This document shows positions 58,161-64,000 of a stretch of 64,000 nucleotides of DNA, piece by piece. How positions within the stretch are numbered: the first letter of the stretch is position 1; every line of letters begins with the position of its first letter. This DNA comes from Streptantibioticus cattleyicolor NRRL 8057 = DSM 46488 (GTDB taxonomy: Bacteria > Actinomycetota > Actinomycetes > Streptomycetales > Streptomycetaceae), in contig NC_017586.1 of the NCBI RefSeq assembly GCF_000240165.1, positions 4,787,228-4,851,227 of the forward strand. Reading direction: 5' to 3'. The translations under genes were made by a program, and so were the position numbers. A model generated the notes under the pieces. The model made no database searches and was not told where the DNA came from. It saw only the letters and a program-made list of their open reading frames with translations.

Positions 58161-60386
58161 GTGGAGAACGAGACCCACTACGCCGAAGCCGTCATCGACA
58201 ACGGCGCTTTCGGCACCCGCACCGTCCGCTTCGAGACGGGCCGCCTCGCCCGTCAGGCCGCCGGCTCCGCCGTGGCCTACCTGGACGACGAGACCATGGT
58301 GCTGTCGGCCACCACCGCCTCGAAGCACCCCAAGGACCAGCTCGACTTCTTCCCGCTGACGGTCGACGTCGAGGAGCGGATGTACGCCGCCGGGCGCATC
58401 CCCGGCTCGTTCTTCCGCCGCGAGGGCCGCCCCTCCGAGGACGCCATCCTCACCTGCCGGCTCATCGACCGCCCGCTGCGCCCGTCCTTCAAGAAGGGCC
58501 TGCGCAACGAGATCCAGGTCGTCGCCACCATCATGGCGCTCCACCCGGAGCACCTGTACGACGTGGTCGCGATCAACGCCGCCTCGGCCTCGACGCAACT
58601 GGCCGGTCTGCCGTTCTCCGGCCCGATCGGCGGCGTCCGGGTCGCCCTGATCCGCGGCCAGTGGGTGGCGTTCCCGACCCACACCGAGCTCGAAGAGGCC
58701 GTCTTCGACATGGTGGTCGCCGGCCGCACCTTGGAGGACGGCGACGTCGCGATCATGATGGTCGAGGCGGAGGCCACCGAGAAGACCATCAAGCTGGTCG
58801 AGGGCGGCGCCGAGGCGCCGACCGAGGAGGTCGTGGCCGCCGGTCTGGAGGCCGCCAAGCCGTTCATCAAGGCGCTCTGCCAGGCCCAGGCCGAGCTGGC
58901 CGCCAAGGCCGCCAAGCCGACCGCCGAGTTCCCGATCTTCCTGGACTACCAGGACGACGTGCTCGAGGCGCTCACCGAGGCCGTCCGCGACGAGCTGGCC
59001 CAGGCGCTCACCATCGCCGGCAAGCAGGCCCGCGAGGCCGAGCTGGACCGGGTCAAGGCGCTCGCCGCCGAGAAGCTGCTGCCGCAGTTCGAGGGGCGCG
59101 AGAAGGAGATCTCGGCCGCCTACCGCGCGCTCACCAAGAAGCTGGTGCGCGAGCGCGTCATCAAGGACAAGGTCCGCATCGACGGCCGCGGGGTCACCGA
59201 CATCCGCACCCTGTCCGCCGAGGTCGAGGTGGTCCCGCGGGTCCACGGCTCGGCGCTGTTCGAGCGCGGCGAGACCCAGATCCTGGGCATCTCCACGCTC
59301 AACATGCTGCGCATGGAGCAGCAGCTCGACACGCTCTCGCCCGAGACGCGCAAGCGCTACATGCACAACTACAACTTCCCGCCGTACTCCACCGGTGAGA
59401 CCGGCCGCGTCGGCTCCCCCAAGCGCCGCGAGATCGGCCACGGCGCGCTGGCCGAGCGGGCGCTGATCCCGGTCCTGCCGACCCGCGAGGAGTTCCCCTA
59501 CGCGATCCGCCAGGTCTCCGAGGCGCTGGGCTCCAACGGCTCCACCTCGATGGGCTCGGTGTGCGCCTCCACCATGTCGCTGCTGAACGCCGGTGTGCCG
59601 CTCAAGGCCCCGGTCGCCGGTATCGCCATGGGCCTGATCTCCCAGGAGATCGAGGGTGAGACGCACTACGTGACGCTGACCGACATCCTCGGTGCCGAGG
59701 ACGCCTTCGGCGACATGGACTTCAAGGTCGCCGGCACCAAGACGTTCGTCACCGCGCTCCAGCTCGACACCAAGCTCGACGGCATCCCCGCCTCGGTGCT
59801 GGCCGCCGCGCTGAAGCAGGCCCGCGACGCCCGGCTGCACATCCTCGACGTGATGAGCGAGGCCATCGACGTCCCGGACGAGATGTCCCCCAACGCGCCG
59901 CGGATCATCAGCATCAAGATCCCGGTCGACAAGATCGGCGAGGTCATCGGCCCCAAGGGCAAGATGATCAACCAGATCCAGGAGGACACCGGCGCCGAGA
60001 TCGCCATCGAGGACGACGGCACCGTCCTGATCGGCGCCTCCGAGGGCTCCGCCGCCGAGGCCGCCCGCGCCACCATCAACGGCATCGCCAACCCGACGAT
60101 GCCCGAGGTCGGCGAGCGCTACCTGGGCACCGTGGTGAAGACCACCACCTTCGGCGCCTTCGTCTCGCTCATGCCGGGCAAGGACGGCCTGCTGCACATC
60201 TCGCAGATCCGCAAGCTCGCTGGCGGCAAGCGCGTGGAGAACGTCGAGGACGTGCTGCAGGTCGGCGCCAAGGTCCAGGTCGAGATCGCCGAGATCGACC
60301 AGCGCGGCAAGCTGTCGCTGATCCCGGTGATCGAGGGCGAGGGCGACTCCGCCGCCGAGACCGCCGAGGACGCGTCGGCCAAGTGA
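58161..60386 (+). CDS. pnp: polyribonucleotide nucleotidyltransferase (PNPase / GPSI)
   Basis: 741 residues. 3'-5' phosphorolytic exoribonuclease, and in Streptomyces also the RNA poly(A)-like tailing enzyme. Two RNase PH domains (first with [21 protein letters not shown], second with [20 protein letters not shown] and [17 protein letters not shown]) flank a helical domain. A KH domain ([20 protein letters not shown]) and an S1 domain ([27 protein letters not shown]) close the chain, with an acidic tail. The GTG at 58161 has AAGGAG about 10 bases upstream and gives the family's usual N terminus; a longer in-frame reading to 57942 crosses the hairpin and is not protein-like. Confidence 0.97.
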   Translation: MENETHYAEAVIDNGAFGTRTVRFETGRLARQAAGSAVAYLDDETMVLSATTASKHPKDQLDFFPLTVDVEERMYAAGRIPGSFFRREGRPSEDAILTCRLIDRPLRPSFKKGLRNEIQVVATIMALHPEHLYDVVAINAASASTQLAGLPFSGPIGGVRVALIRGQWVAFPTHTELEEAVFDMVVAGRTLEDGDVAIMMVEAEATEKTIKLVEGGAEAPTEEVVAAGLEAAKPFIKALCQAQAELAAKAAKPTAEFPIFLDYQDDVLEALTEAVRDELAQALTIAGKQAREAELDRVKALAAEKLLPQFEGREKEISAAYRALTKKLVRERVIKDKVRIDGRGVTDIRTLSAEVEVVPRVHGSALFERGETQILGISTLNMLRMEQQLDTLSPETRKRYMHNYNFPPYSTGETGRVGSPKRREIGHGALAERALIPVLPTREEFPYAIRQVSEALGSNGSTSMGSVCASTMSLLNAGVPLKAPVAGIAMGLISQEIEGETHYVTLTDILGAEDAFGDMDFKVAGTKTFVTALQLDTKLDGIPASVLAAALKQARDARLHILDVMSEAIDVPDEMSPNAPRIISIKIPVDKIGEVIGPKGKMINQIQEDTGAEIAIEDDGTVLIGASEGSAAEAARATINGIANPTMPEVGERYLGTVVKTTTFGAFVSLMPGKDGLLHISQIRKLAGGKRVENVEDVLQVGAKVQVEIAEIDQRGKLSLIPVIEGEGDSAAETAEDASAK

Positions 60387-61765
60387 CCTCGCGTACCCGA
60401 CAGGTGACGGCCCGCCCCTCCAGCAAGGGGCGGGCCGTCCCCCGTACCACGACCCGGACCGTACTCAAGGGCGACGGCGGCAGCGGCACGGTGCGCCGTA
60501 CCGTCCTCCCCGGGGGCCTGCGCGTCGTCACCGAGAGCTGGCCCACCGTCCGCTCGGCCACCTTCGGCATCTGGGCCCAGGTCGGCTCCCGCGACGAGAC
60601 GCCCAGCCTCGGCGGCGCCACCCACTACCTGGAGCACCTGCTCTTCAAGGGCACTAAGCGCCGCTCCGCGCTGGAGATCTCCGCGGTGGTCGACGCGGTC
60701 GGCGGTGAGATGAACGCCTTCACCGCCAAGGAGTACACCTGCTACTACGCGCGGGTGCTCGACAGCGACCTGCCGCTGGCCATAGACGTCATCTGCGACA
60801 TGCTCACCGGCTCGCTGATCACCCCCGAGGACGTCGAGGCCGAACGCGGCGTCGTCCTGGAGGAGATCGCGATGACCGAGGACGACCCGGGCGACCAGGT
60901 GCACGACCTGTTCAGCACCGCGCTGCTCGGCGACTCCCCGCTCGGCCGCCCGGTCCTCGGCACCGTCGAGACGGTCAACGCCCTCGGCCGGGACCGGATC
61001 GCCCGCTTCTACCGCAAGCACTACGGCGCCCGGAACCTCGTGGTCGCCGCCGCCGGCAACGTCGACCACGCCACCGTGGTCCGCCAGGTCCGCCGCGCCT
61101 TCGAACGCGCCGGAGCCCTCGGCGACCCCGACGCCCAGCCGGTGGACCCCCGTTCCGGCAGCCGCCGCATCCGCCCCTCGGGCCGCGTCGAACTGCTGGA
61201 CCGCCGCACCGAGCAGGCCCACGTCATCCTCGGCGTCCCCGGCCTGTCCCGCACCGACGAGCGACGCTGGGCGCTGGGCGTGCTCAACACCGCCCTCGGC
61301 GGCGGCATGAGCTCCCGCCTGTTCCAGGAGATCCGGGAGAAGCGCGGCCTGGCCTACTCGGTGTACTCCTACACCTCCTCCTTCGCCGACTGCGGCATGT
61401 TCGGGGTGTACGCGGGGTGCGCCCCGGCCAAGGCCGCCGAGGTGCTCTCGATATGCCGGGACGAGCTGAACTCGGTCGTCGAGAACGGGATAACCGACGA
61501 GGAACTGCGGCGGGCCGTCGGCCAGATGTCCGGCTCCACCGTGCTGGGCCTGGAGGACACCGGCGCGTTGATGAACCGCATCGGCAAGAGCGAACTGTGC
61601 TGGGGCGAGCAGCTGTCGGTGGACGAGATGCTGGCGAAGATCGCCGCGGTCACCCCCGACGACGTGCGCGCCGTCGCCCGTGATGTGCTGGACGCCCGGC
61701 CCTCGCTGGCCGCCATCGGCCCGCTGGGCCGCCACGAGACCCGGCTGCGGTCGGCCGTCTCCTGA
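60383..61765 (+). CDS. M16 family zinc peptidase
   Basis: 460 residues, related to mitochondrial processing peptidase beta subunits. The inverted zinc motif HxxEH is in [14 protein letters not shown], and the downstream Glu in [13 protein letters not shown] completes the site. The C-terminal half has the matching [24 protein letters not shown]. It is a stand-alone one-chain peptidase. No signal peptide is visible, so it probably acts in the cytoplasm. The GTG overlaps the pnp stop codon (GTGA), so it is translationally coupled to pnp, an arrangement conserved in actinobacteria. The substrate is unknown. Confidence 0.92.
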   Translation: MTSRTRQVTARPSSKGRAVPRTTTRTVLKGDGGSGTVRRTVLPGGLRVVTESWPTVRSATFGIWAQVGSRDETPSLGGATHYLEHLLFKGTKRRSALEISAVVDAVGGEMNAFTAKEYTCYYARVLDSDLPLAIDVICDMLTGSLITPEDVEAERGVVLEEIAMTEDDPGDQVHDLFSTALLGDSPLGRPVLGTVETVNALGRDRIARFYRKHYGARNLVVAAAGNVDHATVVRQVRRAFERAGALGDPDAQPVDPRSGSRRIRPSGRVELLDRRTEQAHVILGVPGLSRTDERRWALGVLNTALGGGMSSRLFQEIREKRGLAYSVYSYTSSFADCGMFGVYAGCAPAKAAEVLSICRDELNSVVENGITDEELRRAVGQMSGSTVLGLEDTGALMNRIGKSELCWGEQLSVDEMLAKIAAVTPDDVRAVARDVLDARPSLAAIGPLGRHETRLRSAVS

Positions 61766-61797
61766 CGCGGTCCCACCCGACGACACCTGGAATGTGA

Positions 61798-62556
<759 letters not shown>

Positions 62557-62561
62557 CGCCG

Positions 62562-63014
62562 ATGCGCGCCAAGATCACCTATTTCGTCCTCGCCGCCGTG
62601 CTGGTCGTCTACTTCGTACTGGCCGGCAGCAGGGGCGTCGTCCTCATCGAGCAGGGCACCCCGGTCACCGTGGTCTTCGGGGTGGCCGTGCTGGTGATCC
62701 CGGTCATCGGGGCCTGGTTCCTCTGGCAGACCACCGCGTTCGCCCGCAACGCCGACCGGCTCGCCCGGGAACTCGACGCCGAGGGCGGGCTGCCGGTGGA
62801 CGAGCTGGTCCGCACCCCCGGCGGCCGGATCGACCGCGACTCGGCCGACGCGGTCTTCGCCCGGCGCAAGGCGGAGGCCGAGGCGTCCCCGCAGGACTGG
62901 CGGGTCTGGTTCCGCCTCGCCGTCGCCTACCACGACGCCCGGGACACCCCACGGGCCCGCAAGGCCATGCAGCGCGCCATCGCCCTGCACGACGGCCGCC
63001 CGGTGCGTTCGTAG
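62562..63014 (+). CDS. two-helix membrane protein with C-terminal TPR-like segment
   Basis: 150 residues. Two membrane helices (TYFVLAAVLVVYFVLAG near 6-22 and VVFGVAVLVIPVIGAWFLW near 38-57) are followed by a charged cytoplasmic part. It ends in a single TPR-like helix pair (WRVWFRLAVAYHDARDTPRARKAMQRAIAL). No function is known. It is tightly linked to dapB (5-base gap) and convergent with the PH-domain gene. Confidence 0.75.
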   Translation: MRAKITYFVLAAVLVVYFVLAGSRGVVLIEQGTPVTVVFGVAVLVIPVIGAWFLWQTTAFARNADRLARELDAEGGLPVDELVRTPGGRIDRDSADAVFARRKAEAEASPQDWRVWFRLAVAYHDARDTPRARKAMQRAIALHDGRPVRS

Positions 63015-63042
63015 CGGACCGCGCCGGGCGGGCCGGCCCCGG

Positions 63043-63597
63043 TCAGCCCCGGGCCTGGACGACCGCGTCCTCTATGGCGTCCGCGGCGATGTCGAACGCC
63101 TCCGGGCGGCCCATGAAGTCGGCGTCGCGATCGGTCAGCAGCGGGCGCGGCGCCTGACCGCGCACCGGACGCAGCACCAGCGCCTGCCCCTGCACCGTCC
63201 GCGGCAACCCCAGCAGCCGCACCGGCTGCTGAACGGTACGCACCTGGGCTATCCGCTCCCAGCGCCAGGTGGTGGTCCGCAGCAGGCCGGTCACCCGCAG
63301 CCCCGCGCGCCCCACCCGGACCCCGCAGCACAGCAGCCGCCCGGCCACCGCCGTCACCACCACCCCGGCGCCCACCAGCACCCCGGCCCGCCCCGTCTCC
63401 CCGGCCGCCGCCACGATCAACCCGGCGAACAGCAGGTACGAAGCGACCACCAGCAGCACCGCCGCCACCGCCACCCGCCACGGCCCCGGCCGGTAGGGGC
63501 GCCGCCAGCCGTCCCGCCCCGGATCCGCCGAGGCGTCCGCCCGGTCCAGCGAGTGCTCGTCATGGGCGCTGTCGGGGGCGAGGAAGGACAAGGTCAC
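63043..63597 (-). CDS. membrane protein with bacterial PH-like domain
   Basis: 184 residues. A polar N terminus (about 1-38) precedes two membrane helices (VAVAAVLLVVASYLLFAGLIVAAA and AGVLVGAGVVVTAVAGRLLCC, about 42-92). A compact domain with VGRAGLRVTGLLRTTTWRWERIAQVRTV follows, the pattern of bacterial PH-like (bPH) domains. The C terminus is helical. Function unknown. The ATG at 63597 is the only start that keeps the whole N terminus. Confidence 0.75.
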   Translation of the reverse strand: MTLSFLAPDSAHDEHSLDRADASADPGRDGWRRPYRPGPWRVAVAAVLLVVASYLLFAGLIVAAAGETGRAGVLVGAGVVVTAVAGRLLCCGVRVGRAGLRVTGLLRTTTWRWERIAQVRTVQQPVRLLGLPRTVQGQALVLRPVRGQAPRPLLTDRDADFMGRPEAFDIAADAIEDAVVQARG

Positions 63598-63688
63598 GGC
63601 GCGCGTCCCTTTCCGGCAGGCGTCAGCCCACCGGCACGCCCGGTGGGGTGTGACGGGTGAGGCTACCAGCGGCCCCGGAAGCGGCCGT

Positions 63689-63931
63689 TCAGTGGTGGTG
63701 GCCGCTGTCCGCCTGCTGGACGCCCGGACTTCCGGCCTGGTGGACGTCGAGCGCCGGAGCGCCCAGCAGCACCGCGCCGACCAGCGCGGCCACCACCGTC
63801 ATGGCGGCGAGCGTCCAGGCGGCGATCCGCCCCCGTCCGACCGGCTCACGCGGGGGAGGCGTCACATTGCTCCGGAAACGCTCCGCCTCGGAGACGAAGG
63901 CGAACGGAACGGGCTCTCCCCGGCCACGCAT
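63689..63931 (-). CDS. small single-pass membrane protein with His-rich C terminus
   Basis: 80 residues. A cytoplasmic N terminus of about 35 residues (RGRGEPVPFAFVSEAERFRSN), one membrane helix (IAAWTLAAMTVVAALVGAVLLG) and a short outer tail ending QADSGHHH. The ATG at 63931 is chosen because GGGAGGG lies about 7 bases upstream; the longer upstream frame lacks a ribosome site. Function unknown; the terminal histidines might bind metal. The remaining 69 bases to the window edge show no gene that can be supported. Confidence 0.65.
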   Translation of the reverse strand: MRGRGEPVPFAFVSEAERFRSNVTPPPREPVGRGRIAAWTLAAMTVVAALVGAVLLGAPALDVHQAGSPGVQQADSGHHH

Positions 63932-64000
63932 AAGGCACCCTCCCATCGGATCGGCCCGTGCCCCGGCCCTCGGGACGCGGTGTGCCACGGCGGCGTCGGC

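Overview
The window is chromosomal DNA of a high-GC actinomycete, almost certainly a Streptomyces or close relative. Third codon positions are strongly G/C, GTG and TTG starts are common, terminators are long GC hairpins mostly without T-tracts, and the gene order (dxr-rip-ispG, rimP-nusA-ylxR-infB, rbfA-truB-ribF, a type VII secretion locus, rpsO-pnp-M16 peptidase-dapB) matches the conserved core of Streptomyces chromosomes.

Layout. 1-3.6 kb: the start of an adenosine deaminase gene, a secreted sedolisin-type (S53) protease and a TrmB-like regulator. 3.7-18.9 kb: a polyamine/GABA catabolism region with two PucR-type regulators, three aldehyde dehydrogenases (one of the CoA-acylating MmsA type), an FAD amine oxidase-like enzyme and the GABA aminotransferase GabT, mixed with a PAP2 phosphatase and a lone membrane VirD4-like ATPase. 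19-27.7 kb: an acyl-CoA dehydrogenase preceded by a perfect Crp-like palindrome, the isoprenoid genes dxr and ispG flanking a site-2 protease, two GNAT acetyltransferases and an antibiotic kinase-like gene. dxr carries an apparent one-base frameshift. 28.1-36.3 kb: the translation and RNA-maturation operon rimP-nusA-ylxR-infB-DUF503-rbfA-truB-ribF.

36.4-57.4 kb: a complete type VII (ESX) secretion locus. It has a ParA/EspI-like ATPase, EccE, EccB, EccC and EccD, two mycosins, a proline-rich membrane protein and an operon of four consecutive WXG100-superfamily or helical proteins, each ending in or containing a YxxxD export signal. A secreted GH20 hexosaminidase gene sits inside the locus. The second half of the longest substrate gene and most of the second mycosin gene have visibly lower GC than everything around them, which suggests a replaceable effector/protease cassette. 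This is the most unusual part of the window.

57.5-64 kb: rpsO, pnp (with a strong hairpin just before its start codon), an M16 peptidase, dapB and three small membrane proteins.

No tRNA, rRNA, CRISPR array, insertion sequence or phage gene was recognised.
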